From assembly GCA_018069525.1 (NCBI GenBank), contig JAGPUQ010000026.1, positions 62,001 through 126,000 on the forward strand: DNA of 64,000 bases, given 5' to 3'. This DNA is from Porticoccaceae bacterium. GTDB lineage: Bacteria; Pseudomonadota; Gammaproteobacteria; Pseudomonadales; Porticoccaceae. The translations under genes were made by a program, and so were the position numbers. How positions within the stretch are numbered: position 1 is the first letter of the stretch; each line of letters begins with the position of its first letter. The notes under the pieces are model-generated. The model was not told where the DNA came from, made no database searches, and was given only the letters and a program-made list of their open reading frames with translations. This document shows, piece by piece, positions 44,840 to 54,380 of the stretch.

Positions 44840-46270
44840 ATGCCTTCTAAAGTACTTCTGTTCCTTAGCGTTTGTCTCGGGATATTAATAATCCCCAGCT
44901 CCAGCCTCGCCATGTCGGAAAAAAAAGCCGCGGAAGTAGGTCGCGAAATGTACCAACAAATCACCAGCAATATGCCCATCTATCAGGAAACCGGCATCAA
45001 CAAATACCTCAACCGGGTCGGGCGTTTACTAGTATCGAATTCTGACGATCTAAAACGAAACTATACTTTCACTATTATCGACAGCCCGGATATTAACGCC
45101 TTCGCTACGCCCGGCGCTTATATTTATATCAATCGCGGCCTGCTTAACTTTATGAACTCCGAGGCGCAGCTGGCCGCAGTTATCGCTCACGAAATTGCCC
45201 ACGTCACCGAAGACCACGCCTCTCGCCAGAAACGCGCGCAAACCGGGTCCACCGTCTTGTCTGGCATCGTTGCCATCCTGACCCAAAGTTCGGAAGTAGG
45301 TCGAGCCAGCGCCCTGTGGGGTGCTGCGACTGTGCGCGGTTATGGTCGAGATATGGAATTGGAAGCCGACCGAGTCGGCGCCGAAATTATGCAGGCCAGC
45401 GGCTACAACCCGCAGGCGATGATGGAAATGATCGCCCTGCTGAAAGATCACGAACGCTTTAGTAAAAAGAAGGCGCGGGAGTCGGGACAAGCCATTGAAA
45501 CCTACCACGGTCTATTTTCAACTCATCCACGTAACGACCAGCGCCTGCGGGAAGTGATTAAAAATGCCGGGGGCGAGGAGACTAAGGGTAAACGTATCGA
45601 CGATGCAGGCGTCGATAACGTGCCGCAATTTCGTATTGCTACAAACCAATTACCCTGGGGTGAAAATTTCGACGCGCAAACCGCAACGCTAAGCCGTTTT
45701 CGCCATTCCCGCTATCGTTATCAGCTGGATTTACCTCAGGGTTGGGAATTCGAGGAAAAGCAGAACGTGCTTGCCGCACAATCGTCTGATGCCGCAATGA
45801 CGGTGGAGCGAAAACAACGCACGGCGGCAACTCCGGAAGATTTTATTAAAACTACTTTTGGTATTTCCCAACTGAGCAAAGCTGAAGCGCTGGCACAAGC
45901 TCGACTCAAGGGGCATACCGGGATTTTTCGTCAGGCAAATGGTATCGAGCAACGCGTTGCCGTGATTTATTACGGTCGTGGCGCCTATATATTCACGGGA
46001 AATAATAACAAGAGTACTAAAGACACCGAGCCAGGTCAGCGAGATAAGGATTTTTTGGCTATTATTCGCAGCTTTCGTCCCCATGTTAGTCAGCGCGGTC
46101 AAGGTACCAAAACCATTCATTATGTCAAAGCGACGGCCGGCGCTACCTACGCCAAACTGGCTCGACAACTTAAGCTCGACACGGATGGCGAAGACGAGTT
46201 ACGACTTATTAACAACGCCTATCCTCGTGGTGAACCGCAAGCTGGGCAATGGATTAAAATTATCCGTTAA
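44840..46270 (+). CDS. M48-family periplasmic metalloprotease with LysM-like tail
   Basis: 476 residues from ATG 44840, which has an AGGAAG ribosome site (the frame is open further upstream without support). Signal peptide to about residue 24. The zinc site is HEIAH (117-121) with the downstream MELEADRVG supplying the third ligand. The layout resembles BepA/LoiP-type M48 proteases that act on outer-membrane proteins. The C-terminal 50 residues (IHYVKATAGATYAKLARQL...GQWIKIIR) look like a LysM-type wall-binding unit. It closes the envelope cluster and may mature or clear its lipoproteins. Confidence 0.85.
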   Translation: MPSKVLLFLSVCLGILIIPSSSLAMSEKKAAEVGREMYQQITSNMPIYQETGINKYLNRVGRLLVSNSDDLKRNYTFTIIDSPDINAFATPGAYIYINRGLLNFMNSEAQLAAVIAHEIAHVTEDHASRQKRAQTGSTVLSGIVAILTQSSEVGRASALWGAATVRGYGRDMELEADRVGAEIMQASGYNPQAMMEMIALLKDHERFSKKKARESGQAIETYHGLFSTHPRNDQRLREVIKNAGGEETKGKRIDDAGVDNVPQFRIATNQLPWGENFDAQTATLSRFRHSRYRYQLDLPQGWEFEEKQNVLAAQSSDAAMTVERKQRTAATPEDFIKTTFGISQLSKAEALAQARLKGHTGIFRQANGIEQRVAVIYYGRGAYIFTGNNNKSTKDTEPGQRDKDFLAIIRSFRPHVSQRGQGTKTIHYVKATAGATYAKLARQLKLDTDGEDELRLINNAYPRGEPQAGQWIKIIR

Positions 46271-46505
46271 GCGCTTTCCCCGTCCTTTGTCAGGTTCGTC
46301 TTTACTCGATTCGGTTCGCTTCAGTTCCGCTCTGCCCATCCCATCATTGCGAGCGCTTATCAAGCAATCCCGTATTCTTGAGACTTGCACTTGTCCATTT
46401 CAGAGGCCTTGATCATAATAAGCGCCATCCGACCCATCTCCACGTCGAACCACACCGTCAATTAATCAAATTCTCAATCAATTAACAGTAATAATGGAGC
46501 CAACC

Positions 46506-46994
46506 ATGACTATACAGCTGCAATCCGTAGTGGCGATTCACTACACTCTCAAAGATGACCGCGATGTCGTCCTCGACGCCAGTGCCGATGGCGAACCTCT
46601 GGTCTATATGCATGGTGCCGGCACTATTATTCCCGGTCTGGAAAAACAACTGTTTGGAAAAGCCGCTGGAGACCACTTTGAGGCAACCATCAGCCCGGAC
46701 CAGGCCTACGGCGAACACATTCCGGAAATGGTTCAAACCGTGCCTCTCGACGTGTTTCAGGAAGACCAAACCATCGAGGTTGGTATGAGTTTTTCAGGTA
46801 AGACTCCGCAAGGTCCCATCAATGTTGTGGTCACTAATATCGAAGATGGCATGGCAACCCTCGACGCCAATCACCCAATGGCGGGTAAAACCCTGCATTT
46901 TGATGTCACCATAGACTCAGTGCGGGAAGCCACCGAAGCAGAACTATCACACGGTCATGTTCACGGGCAGGATGGTTGCGGACATGCGCATTAA
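46506..46994 (+). CDS. slyD: FKBP-type peptidyl-prolyl isomerase SlyD
   Basis: 162 residues: FKBP domain (VAIHYTLKDDRDVVLDAS, GAGTIIPGLEKQLFGKAAGD), the IF chaperone insert (YGEHIPEMVQTVPLDVF) and a short His/Cys metal-binding tail (HGHVHGQDGCGHAH). ATG 46506 has GGAG upstream; an in-frame ATG at 46494 overlaps that ribosome site. Acts as prolyl isomerase and chaperone and may supply nickel. Confidence 0.93.
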   Translation: MTIQLQSVVAIHYTLKDDRDVVLDASADGEPLVYMHGAGTIIPGLEKQLFGKAAGDHFEATISPDQAYGEHIPEMVQTVPLDVFQEDQTIEVGMSFSGKTPQGPINVVVTNIEDGMATLDANHPMAGKTLHFDVTIDSVREATEAELSHGHVHGQDGCGHAH

Positions 46995-47069
46995 GCCTTA
47001 GCTATTCAACCAACAGTTACCTAAACGGCAAATTTAAAACCAGGCAGCAATCAAAGAGAACGTATCTTC

Positions 47070-48263
47070 ATGTCCGAACACTCTACAAACCCGGCCAGCG
47101 GCCCACTTATCGGTATCAACGTTATTGAATTTGGCGGCATCGGCCCCGGCCCGCTGTGCAGCATGCTGCTCTCCGACGCCGGAGCAAAGGTATTGCGACT
47201 CGACCGCCAACAGCCTTCCGGACTCGGCGTACCAAGATCACAAGACTACGACGTACAACGCCGTGGTCGCCAGTCTCTCGCTATCGATTTGAAAAACCCC
47301 AACGCAAAACAAATCATTCTAAAGTTGATCGACAACGCCGATGCCGTACTCGACCCCTTCCGCCCCGGCACGTTGGAGAAACTGGGTCTGGGCCCCGATG
47401 TGCTAATGGCCCGCAACCCTCGCCTGGTGATGACCCGCATCACCGGCTGGGGCCAAACCGGACCGCTAGCAAAATCCGCCGGTCACGATATTAATTACTT
47501 GTCCATCAGCGGTATACTCGCCGCCATCGGCCCCAAAGATAGCCGCCCTTACCCACCCTTGAATGTGGTCGCCGATATGGGTGCCGGTGCTATGTTCTCC
47601 GCTTTTGGTACGCTCGCGGCCATTATCTCGGCGCGCGATACCGGCAAGGGGCAAGTCATCGACTCGGCGATGTGTGACGGCTCCGCCTATTTAGCTTCCG
47701 GCATGTTCGGGCTTTACGAAGAAGGTAACTATGAGCTACAACGGGAATCTAACATCCTCGATGGCGGTGCGCCTTTTTATCGAACCTATGAGACCGCTGA
47801 CGGTGCCTACATGGCCATCGGCGCGGTCGAACGAAAATTCTTTGACCTGGCGCTGGAAAAGCTTGGCATTGACGGCAGTATCTGGGCAGACCACCGAGAT
47901 AAAACCCTGTGGCCTGAAATGCAGATTCAATTAGAAGCCGTGTTCGCCAGTAAAACCCGCGACCAGTGGTGTGCCATTTTTGAAGGCAGCGATGCCTGTG
48001 TATCACCCGTACTGAATTTCGACGAGGCCACCTCCTACCCACACAATGTGGCGCGCAATAATTTACCCACTGTGAATGGCGTGCGCCAACCGGGACCCAC
48101 ACCGGTTTTCTTCGGCACTCCTGGAGCAATACAATTTCCCCCACCAAAATTTGGCGAGCATTCCGAGGTAGCATTGTCAGATTGGGGTTTCGACGCAGCC
48201 GAAATCGATGCTTTAAAGAAACAGGGTATTATCGGCACTGATGGCTACTCTCAAAACATTTGA
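47070..48263 (+). CDS. CaiB/BaiF family CoA-transferase, AMACR-like
   Basis: 397 residues of the class III CoA-transferase family: VIEFGGIGPGPLCSMLLSDAGAKVLRLDR start, DLKNPNAKQIILKLIDNADAV, and SAGHDINYLSISGIL. The GHDINY signature and length point to alpha-methylacyl-CoA racemase, which inverts 2-methyl-branched acyl-CoA stereocentres in branched-chain or sterol side-chain breakdown. Other family members transfer CoA, so the reaction is probable, not certain. Stands alone between slyD and the retropepsin gene. Confidence 0.85.
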   Translation: MSEHSTNPASGPLIGINVIEFGGIGPGPLCSMLLSDAGAKVLRLDRQQPSGLGVPRSQDYDVQRRGRQSLAIDLKNPNAKQIILKLIDNADAVLDPFRPGTLEKLGLGPDVLMARNPRLVMTRITGWGQTGPLAKSAGHDINYLSISGILAAIGPKDSRPYPPLNVVADMGAGAMFSAFGTLAAIISARDTGKGQVIDSAMCDGSAYLASGMFGLYEEGNYELQRESNILDGGAPFYRTYETADGAYMAIGAVERKFFDLALEKLGIDGSIWADHRDKTLWPEMQIQLEAVFASKTRDQWCAIFEGSDACVSPVLNFDEATSYPHNVARNNLPTVNGVRQPGPTPVFFGTPGAIQFPPPKFGEHSEVALSDWGFDAAEIDALKKQGIIGTDGYSQNI

Positions 48264-48438
48264 TCGCAGCGGGAATGAACTTGAACTTAACCGGGACAAG
48301 AACCATCTTACTCCGACGGTTATCTCAGCCGACAACCCAGTCCTCGGGGACATTAAAAAATATGTGCCATCACGCACAAGGAGTGAATGTCTGATCACTC
48401 CATCATTCAGGTCTACTAACAGGTCTAACTACAAGTTT

Positions 48439-49008
48439 ATGAGCAAGTCTATAAATAAATTTATCTCAGTGAAAGAATCGTCTGGCATGGTCTGGATCCT
48501 CAGCCTGATGCTCTTTATCTTATGCTCCTCGCTGCCTGTCCACGCCAGCAGTAAAACACCCGGCAAGGTAATCGCCGGGTGGGTGGAAAAAATCACCCTG
48601 CCCGCCTCCGGGGGCTTAACCAAAGCTATTACTATTAAAGCCAAACTCGATACCGGTGCCGAGACTTCATCCATCCATGCAGAAGACATTAAAATCTTTA
48701 AGCGCGGAAACAAGCGTTGGGTTGATTTCACCCTGGTAGTAAAGGACACCGATGATAAAACTCATCGGATTACCATGAAAAAACCGCGGGAATTTAGGGT
48801 AAACATTAAAAATCACGATGGCGATCACGATAGCCGTCCTATTGTTGCATTCGACGTTTGTTTTGACGGGCGTATTCATTCCACCCTGTTTTCGCTTGCA
48901 GACCGTTCGGAGTTTATTTACCCGGCATTGTTAGGTCGTAAATTTCTAGAAGGTGTCGCCGTCGTTGACCCACAGGCTAGCTTTCTCACTCAGGCTTACT
49001 GTGAGTAA
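48439..49008 (+). CDS. Retropepsin-like protein (PF05618, ATP-dependent zinc protease family)
   Basis: 189 residues from ATG 48439 (48487 is an alternative; the frame opens at 48241 inside caiB-like). Signal peptide or anchor ends at LPVHA. The domain starts AGWVEKITLP, has the aspartic-protease motif KLDTGAETSSIHA and ends LGRKFLEGVAVVDP. The family is named zinc protease but is retropepsin-like by motif. It occurs with transglutaminase-7TM and ATP-grasp genes, as here, in a conserved triad thought to handle peptide or amino-acid ligation and hydrolysis. Confidence 0.85.
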   Translation: MSKSINKFISVKESSGMVWILSLMLFILCSSLPVHASSKTPGKVIAGWVEKITLPASGGLTKAITIKAKLDTGAETSSIHAEDIKIFKRGNKRWVDFTLVVKDTDDKTHRITMKKPREFRVNIKNHDGDHDSRPIVAFDVCFDGRIHSTLFSLADRSEFIYPALLGRKFLEGVAVVDPQASFLTQAYCE

Positions 49009-49040
49009 TACCGCCAAACGCTTTCGAGAACATTAAAATT

Positions 49041-50570
49041 ATGCGTAATCTTTCTGTCACGCTGTGGGCCGCCTTACTAATCATTTTAGGCCTTGGCATC
49101 TGCTTATATAAATCATTCACGCTAGGGTTACCACTCAGCCCCAAACAAAACACCGAGGTCTGGACAATACAGGCGGCACTGAATTTTCGAGGTTTGGGTG
49201 GACCGGCCATTGTCGATTTTCACTTGCCCTACTCCACACCCGGTTTTATCAAGCTCGATGAAAATTTTATTTCCAATGGTTTCGGCCTGGCCACCGAAGA
49301 AAAAAATGACAAACGTAAGGCACAGTGGGTAGTGCGACGTGCGCGCGGAGAGCAGACTCTTTACTACCGACTCTCCGTCGCTGGTTCCCCGCAACAGGGC
49401 GCATGGAACTCTCGACCCGAATTTCCACAGCCACCGACCCATACGGAACCATACAACTCTGCGATCCAAGCCATTATCGGTGATGTGCGTAACGAATCTG
49501 CAAATGTTTTTACTTACACTCGGGAATTACTTCAGCAATTAAATGCTCCGGTGGCGAACGACAATATTGAGCTGATTCGTAGCCGCGTGCACAATGCCGA
49601 GCAATGGGTTGAAGAAATCATTACCATCCTCAAAAGTGCCCGGATTCCGGCACGGGTGTTATGGGGTCTAACCCTGTCGGATGCCGCGAACGACGCACAC
49701 TTACAGCCAATGTTGCAGGTTCACAACGGAGACCAATGGTTAACCTTCGATCCGAAAACCAGTCGTCCTGGCATACCTGAAAAATTTCTAACTTGGTACG
49801 TTGGCGACGACCCACTCTTCGCTGTCGAGGGCGGACACAAGGCCGAATTCAGTTTTTCCATGACCAAGACTTACCGGGAGTTGATCGATGTTGCCCGCCA
49901 ACGCGCACAGCAAACGAGTTCAATTTTTGTCGATTTCTCTCTACTCGCCCTTCCTGTACAAAGTCAAAATGTCTATCGTCTGCTGCTGATGGTACCGCTG
50001 GGCGCACTAATCGTGGTATTTATGCGTACCTATGTTGGCATTCAAACCTTCGGCACCTTTATGCCCATCCTGATTGCGCTGGCGTTTCGAGAAACTCAAT
50101 TATTGTGGGGAATTGCACTATTTACCTTGATCGTCTCCATTGGTTTGATGATCCGCTTCTGGCTTGAACGACTGATGTTATTACTGGTGCCTCGCTTAAC
50201 TGCCATTTTAATTATTGTAGTGCTGCTGATGTTATTAATCAGCTTGATCAGCAATAAATTTGGTGCCGAACGCACTTTATCCGTAGCACTTTTCCCCATG
50301 GTGATTTTGGCAATGACCATTGAGCGCATGTCTATTACCTGGGAGGAAAACGGCGCGCGCACCGCAATACTCTACGGCCTGGGGAGCCTGGTAGTTGCCG
50401 GCCTCGGCTACCTGGTAATGACCAACGAATCACTTATTTATCTTATGTTTGTGTTTCCTGAACTATTGTTGGTCGCTCTCGGTATCAGTCTGTGGATGGG
50501 ACGTTACACCGGCTATCGGCTCTCTGAACTACGCCGTTTCCGCACTGTAAAGCCAGATAGCCACTCATGA
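49041..50570 (+). CDS. Inactive transglutaminase fused to 7 transmembrane helices
   Basis: 509 residues: TM anchor at about 7-27, a periplasmic transglutaminase-fold domain to about 290 (AEQWVEEIITILKSARIPARVLWG) without the usual Cys nucleophile, then seven TM helices from about 315 (YRLLLMVPLGALIVVFMRTYVGIQTFGTFMPI as start region). This is the Transglut_i_TM/7TM_transglut architecture. It shares a 4-bp ATGA overlap with the ATP-grasp gene and follows the retropepsin gene by 32 bp, so the three form an operon. Confidence 0.9.
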   Translation: MRNLSVTLWAALLIILGLGICLYKSFTLGLPLSPKQNTEVWTIQAALNFRGLGGPAIVDFHLPYSTPGFIKLDENFISNGFGLATEEKNDKRKAQWVVRRARGEQTLYYRLSVAGSPQQGAWNSRPEFPQPPTHTEPYNSAIQAIIGDVRNESANVFTYTRELLQQLNAPVANDNIELIRSRVHNAEQWVEEIITILKSARIPARVLWGLTLSDAANDAHLQPMLQVHNGDQWLTFDPKTSRPGIPEKFLTWYVGDDPLFAVEGGHKAEFSFSMTKTYRELIDVARQRAQQTSSIFVDFSLLALPVQSQNVYRLLLMVPLGALIVVFMRTYVGIQTFGTFMPILIALAFRETQLLWGIALFTLIVSIGLMIRFWLERLMLLLVPRLTAILIIVVLLMLLISLISNKFGAERTLSVALFPMVILAMTIERMSITWEENGARTAILYGLGSLVVAGLGYLVMTNESLIYLMFVFPELLLVALGISLWMGRYTGYRLSELRRFRTVKPDSHS

Positions 50571-51562
50571 GTTTTATCGCGCTGCCAAAGCGTTTGCGCG
50601 ACTTTGGGCTACTGGGTATCAATCAGCGCAATGCCGATTTTATTATGCGTCACAATCAACGCAAGCTTTATCCTTTGGTAGACAACAAACTCCACACCAA
50701 GAGACTGGCGCTAGCACAGGGCATTGCCGTACCCGAGCTGTACGGTGTTATCGAAGCGCAATATCAAACCAAAACGATTAGCGAAATACTCGGAAAGCAT
50801 AGAGATTTTGTTATTAAGCCGGCGCACGGGAGTGGTGGCAACGGTATCCTGGTGATCACCGGATGCATGGGCGATTATTTTCAAAAGGCTAATGGCGAAC
50901 TATTATCACTGGACAGTATCCGCCACCATATTTCGAATATTCTGAGTGGCACGTACAGCCTCAGTGGCGTGGCCGATCAGGCAATTATTGAGTACCGAGT
51001 AAAATTTGATCCTGTATTTGAGGACATCAGTTATCGAGGTGTTCCCGATATTCGCGTTATTGTGTTTCGCGGTGTCCCGGTCGCTGCCATGATGCGTTTG
51101 CCCACCCGACTGTCCGATGGTAAAGCAAATTTACATCAGGGGGCCATGGGAATGGGCATTGATCTCGCCACCGGAATAAGCTGTGGTGGCGTTTTGCGTA
51201 ACCAGCCTTGCACCGTCCATCCAGATACCAGAGAATCCATTATGGGTATCACTATCCCACACTGGAATAATATTTTGCATCTGGCAACGCAGTGCGCCGA
51301 CACCGTGCAACTTGGTTATCTTGGTGCCGATATTGTGATGGATAGAGAGCTTGGTCCTCTGATGCTAGAACTTAATGCTCGCCCCGGTCTCAGCGTGCAA
51401 CTGGCTAACCAGCGTGGTCTGCTAGATAACCTGCAGGCGATCGAGGCTTTAAAGTTTATTCCTGAGGATGTAAATGCGCGCGTTGCACTGTCTCAGCAGT
51501 TGTCGTCCCAACACCCCAACGCTGGCGGCGTCGAGAACCCAGCATCAGTGGAGACACCCTGA
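50567..51562 (+). CDS. Alpha-L-glutamate ligase-like ATP-grasp protein
   Basis: 331 residues of the RimK-related ATP-grasp family: ALPKRLRDFGLLGINQRN start, the lysine/glycine-rich nucleotide loop DFVIKPAHGSGGNGILV, and a metal site ADIVMDRELGPLMLELNARPGLSVQLANQ. Cytosolic. It probably ligates an amino acid to an acceptor, and the partner membrane protein and periplasmic retropepsin would sense or cut the product; this coupling is inference from the triad. No protein substrate is known to me. Confidence 0.9.
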   Translation: MSFIALPKRLRDFGLLGINQRNADFIMRHNQRKLYPLVDNKLHTKRLALAQGIAVPELYGVIEAQYQTKTISEILGKHRDFVIKPAHGSGGNGILVITGCMGDYFQKANGELLSLDSIRHHISNILSGTYSLSGVADQAIIEYRVKFDPVFEDISYRGVPDIRVIVFRGVPVAAMMRLPTRLSDGKANLHQGAMGMGIDLATGISCGGVLRNQPCTVHPDTRESIMGITIPHWNNILHLATQCADTVQLGYLGADIVMDRELGPLMLELNARPGLSVQLANQRGLLDNLQAIEALKFIPEDVNARVALSQQLSSQHPNAGGVENPASVETP

Positions 51563-51724
51563 TATCCTGATCAACGCTCGCACTCCAATTCTCCAGTTCC
51601 AATCTGCCACCCCAGCGAATGGTAATCATACCCTTAATTTACACCTACTAACTTTACAGCTGGCTCTGGGAGCTTATGGATACTTTCACCACCTGTCTCT
51701 CATAACTATTTAAGGAGAGTAACT

Positions 51725-52078
51725 GTGTTGTTATCGGGAACCGATTTAGTCAACAATTACGAACTGTATTTTGACAGTGGCGACATGACCAATGCAAGCC
51801 TGTATCTGTGTGCAAGTTCCGATTTATCTGAAACAGACATTCAGGCAATCATTACCGCCATGAGAAATAAAGATTTGTGGTCTGCCGATGTCGCCAAAAC
51901 TGTTTCAGCGGAACACAAGCCCATGTACGCAGCACAAATGCAGTTTGTCGGCTCTATTTCCGGACAAGTGAACGAAAAACCCTTTCACGCAGCCGCCTAC
52001 AATCACGAAAAATTTCCCTATAACACCGAGCGCTGGCAAGCCTGGCAGGATTTTATCGCTGCTAATTTTGCCACATAA
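51725..52078 (+). CDS. Hypothetical small protein
   Basis: 117 residues from GTG 51725 behind a clear AAGGAGAG ribosome site. Soluble, acidic N-terminal half, Trp-rich C-terminus (ERWQAWQDFIAANF). No signal, no recognised motif. 160 bp after the ATP-grasp gene, so possibly a separate unit. Confidence 0.65.
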   Translation: MLLSGTDLVNNYELYFDSGDMTNASLYLCASSDLSETDIQAIITAMRNKDLWSADVAKTVSAEHKPMYAAQMQFVGSISGQVNEKPFHAAAYNHEKFPYNTERWQAWQDFIAANFAT

Positions 52079-52610
52079 AATTAGCTCTCTCAGCCCTCTC
52101 CTGCCCGGATGTCATACTTTCCTGAAATCAAAACTTACCGCAGGGCCTCGGAGCAAAACGGGAGCTCCGGATTACGCGTAAATTCCTGCAGAGCACTACT
52201 GAACTCAGTGCAGGTGAAAGGCGATCAAACTCCCCTATCAAATATTTAAATGCACGGCCTGCCCCTTCGAACGTCGGGTACTAGCCCAGAGCACAGGTTC
52301 TATATTGCTGGCTAATCGATGAAAAATATATCTCTCAAAGATGTGAGGAGCAACCCATGTTTCTACCCCGCCGATCGTGAGCTCTGTTCGGCGCTTAAGT
52401 TTTCCTTGCTCGCTGTCAGTGAAACTACCTTGCCAAAGCCAAACAATACTAGCTTGTGCATGGTTCGCGTCAATACTTAATAACAGCACACCAGATAGAC
52501 AACGCCATCCGAAGACGCTCATAACCCAATAAGAACGGCCAAACACCCAGTTGACATAAAAAACCGGTGTCGTCAAACACCGGTTTCATATCAGGTCATA
52601 ACAGTCTACA
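52079..52610. other. Spacer with hairpins, no supported gene
   Basis: 532 bp. Apart from the peroxiredoxin terminator (52556-52587) it holds two imperfect hairpins: CGGAGC/GCTCCG at 52149-52169 and a longer CTGCA...AGTGCAG structure at about 52184-52211. Neither has a T run. A 112-codon minus-strand frame begins inside the terminator and is rejected. Confidence 0.5.
52556..52587 (-). terminator. Terminator of the peroxiredoxin gene
   Basis: Minus strand: 10-bp stem AAACCGGTGT / ACACCGGTTT around TTGACG with following T6, 24 bp after the peroxiredoxin stop. Confidence 0.92.
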
Positions 52611-53093
52611 TTACAAATTAGCCAGCACATTCTCCGCCGAACTCACGGTAAACCCACCGGCTTCTTCTATAAATGCATGGGTACAGGTGTTGTCGTCAAT
52701 CACCAACGCGAAACGTCTGCCCCGCTGACCCAGTCCGTGACCGGAAAGATCCAGCTCCAAATCCAGTGCCTTGGTGTAATCGCCATTACCGTCAGCCAAC
52801 ATTTTTACTTTGCCATCGGCACCACTGTTTTTACCCCAGGCATCCATTACGAATACATCGTTAACCGCCATGCAGGCTACGGTATCGACACCCTTGGCTT
52901 GCAACGCCGCAACCTGCTCGATAAAACCGGGCAGATGCTCTTTGGAGCAGGTGGGCGTAAATGCACCGGGCACTGAAAACAGCACTACTTTCTTTCCCGC
53001 GAATAAATCCTTGCTACTAATAGAACCGGGGCCATCCGCATTCATCACGGTGAAACGACCTTCTGGTAATGTATCGCCTACTTTAATTGTCAT
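52611..53093 (-). CDS. Peroxiredoxin, Prx5 type
   Basis: 160 residues from ATG 53093 (preceded by GGAGATAGTG; a GTG one codon earlier is possible). Peroxidatic Cys in VPGAFTPTCSKEHLPGF, and the conserved Arg in GQRGRRFALVIDD. The Prx5-type TPTC motif reduces peroxides with thioredoxin or glutathione. Another Cys near the C-terminus (DDNTCTHAF) could resolve the sulfenate. Confidence 0.93.
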   Translation of the reverse strand: MTIKVGDTLPEGRFTVMNADGPGSISSKDLFAGKKVVLFSVPGAFTPTCSKEHLPGFIEQVAALQAKGVDTVACMAVNDVFVMDAWGKNSGADGKVKMLADGNGDYTKALDLELDLSGHGLGQRGRRFALVIDDNTCTHAFIEEAGGFTVSSAENVLANL

Positions 53094-53172
53094 CACTATC
53101 TCCTTATTGGCATTTTATAAAAGTTCAGGTAAATCAGGTTATTTCATGCTTCAGTATACTTCGGTCAATTCT

Positions 53173-54333
53173 TTATTTGTACGCCACACCGATCGATCCA
53201 ATGGTTTCCCGCGCCACAATAGTTTTCATAATGTGTGAGGTGCCATCGCCAATCTGTAAACCCATAACGTCGATCATACGCTGCATATGTGGCATTTCGT
53301 GTCCCCAGCCGTAATGGCCGTGCTGTACTAAACACTCGTGAATAATATCCGTACCCCATTTGGGGGCCATCCATTTCACCATCGCCGCTTCTTTGGTATG
53401 GGGCATACCTTTGTCGCGCATCGCCAAACCTTGATAGCACAAAGCTCTCAGTGCCGCTAACTTGCTGTCGTGTTCCGCCAGAGGAAAGGTAGTGCCCTGA
53501 AATTTCGCCAGTGGTCGCCCAAAGACTTCGCGATCTTGAACGTATTGCCAGGTTTCATTCACCGATGCTTGAGCGGTGGCCACACACTGCAGGGCGATTA
53601 AAAATCGACTGAGATCAAAACCCTCCATCACTTTGGTAAAACCTTCACCCTCCTTACCCAGCAATGCTGTTTTGGGAATTTCAACGTCGTCGAAAAACAC
53701 CGAACCACGGCCCACCGGGCGAGAACCCACATCGTCAAAACGGGTGCAGGTAACGCCGGGTAAATCGAGGGGCACTAAAAAAGCGGAAACTCCATGTGCG
53801 GCGGCACTCTCTGGACCCGTGCGCGCAAACAGCAAACACATATGACCATTGGCACCCCAGGTGATGGAGGTTTTTTCACCATTAAGGATATAGCCATCAT
53901 CTGTTTTGGTGGCTTTAAGTTTCAAGTTAGCCGCGTCGGAGCCGCCCCGAGGTTCGGTGAGACCCAGCTGTACAATTAATTCACCCGCCGCCATGCGCGG
54001 CAGGATATCGGCTTTCATATCTTCACTACCGTGCTGCTCGATAACACCACCGATTAATGGCGTGGTCATGGCGATGTAGCTAACATTGATATCGGCATAA
54101 GCCAGTGCTTCGCAGATCACCCCCTGTACAACACTGGACGCACCAATGCCGCCGTACTCCTCTGAAATCGTCGGCGCGATCAAACCCAACTCGCCCATCT
54201 CACGTAATAATTCTGGCTCCAGTTCTTCCTGTTTCGAGCGCTCCATATAACTATCGCCCAGCCGCTCGCGAGCAAAACGTTCGGCAACTTCTTTAATAAA
54301 AAGTTCTTCTTCACTTAACCACGGAAGTGTCAT
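53173..54333 (-). CDS. Acyl-CoA dehydrogenase
   Basis: FAD-dependent dehydrogenase of 386 residues: LTEPRGGSDAANLKLKA, GEKTSITWGANGHMCL and the C-terminal helical domain with ERFARERLG-like N-terminus. No clear catalytic Glu assignment from sequence alone. Good AGAGGA ribosome site. 47 bp after the acyl-CoA ligase gene, so an operon for activation and oxidation of a carboxylic acid. Confidence 0.9.
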   Translation of the reverse strand: MTLPWLSEEELFIKEVAERFARERLGDSYMERSKQEELEPELLREMGELGLIAPTISEEYGGIGASSVVQGVICEALAYADINVSYIAMTTPLIGGVIEQHGSEDMKADILPRMAAGELIVQLGLTEPRGGSDAANLKLKATKTDDGYILNGEKTSITWGANGHMCLLFARTGPESAAAHGVSAFLVPLDLPGVTCTRFDDVGSRPVGRGSVFFDDVEIPKTALLGKEGEGFTKVMEGFDLSRFLIALQCVATAQASVNETWQYVQDREVFGRPLAKFQGTTFPLAEHDSKLAALRALCYQGLAMRDKGMPHTKEAAMVKWMAPKWGTDIIHECLVQHGHYGWGHEMPHMQRMIDVMGLQIGDGTSHIMKTIVARETIGSIGVAYK

Positions 54334-54380
54334 GACAATCCTCTTTCTTTAAAACTTAAGGTGACTAATACATTTAAAAA

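Noticed and set aside
52149-52211. Riboswitch or small RNA
   Set aside because: Only two weak hairpins without promoter, T run or known consensus; kept as a note in the spacer entry.
52238-52576. 112-codon minus-strand frame
   Set aside because: Its ATG is inside the peroxiredoxin terminator stem, there is no ribosome site and no known domain.
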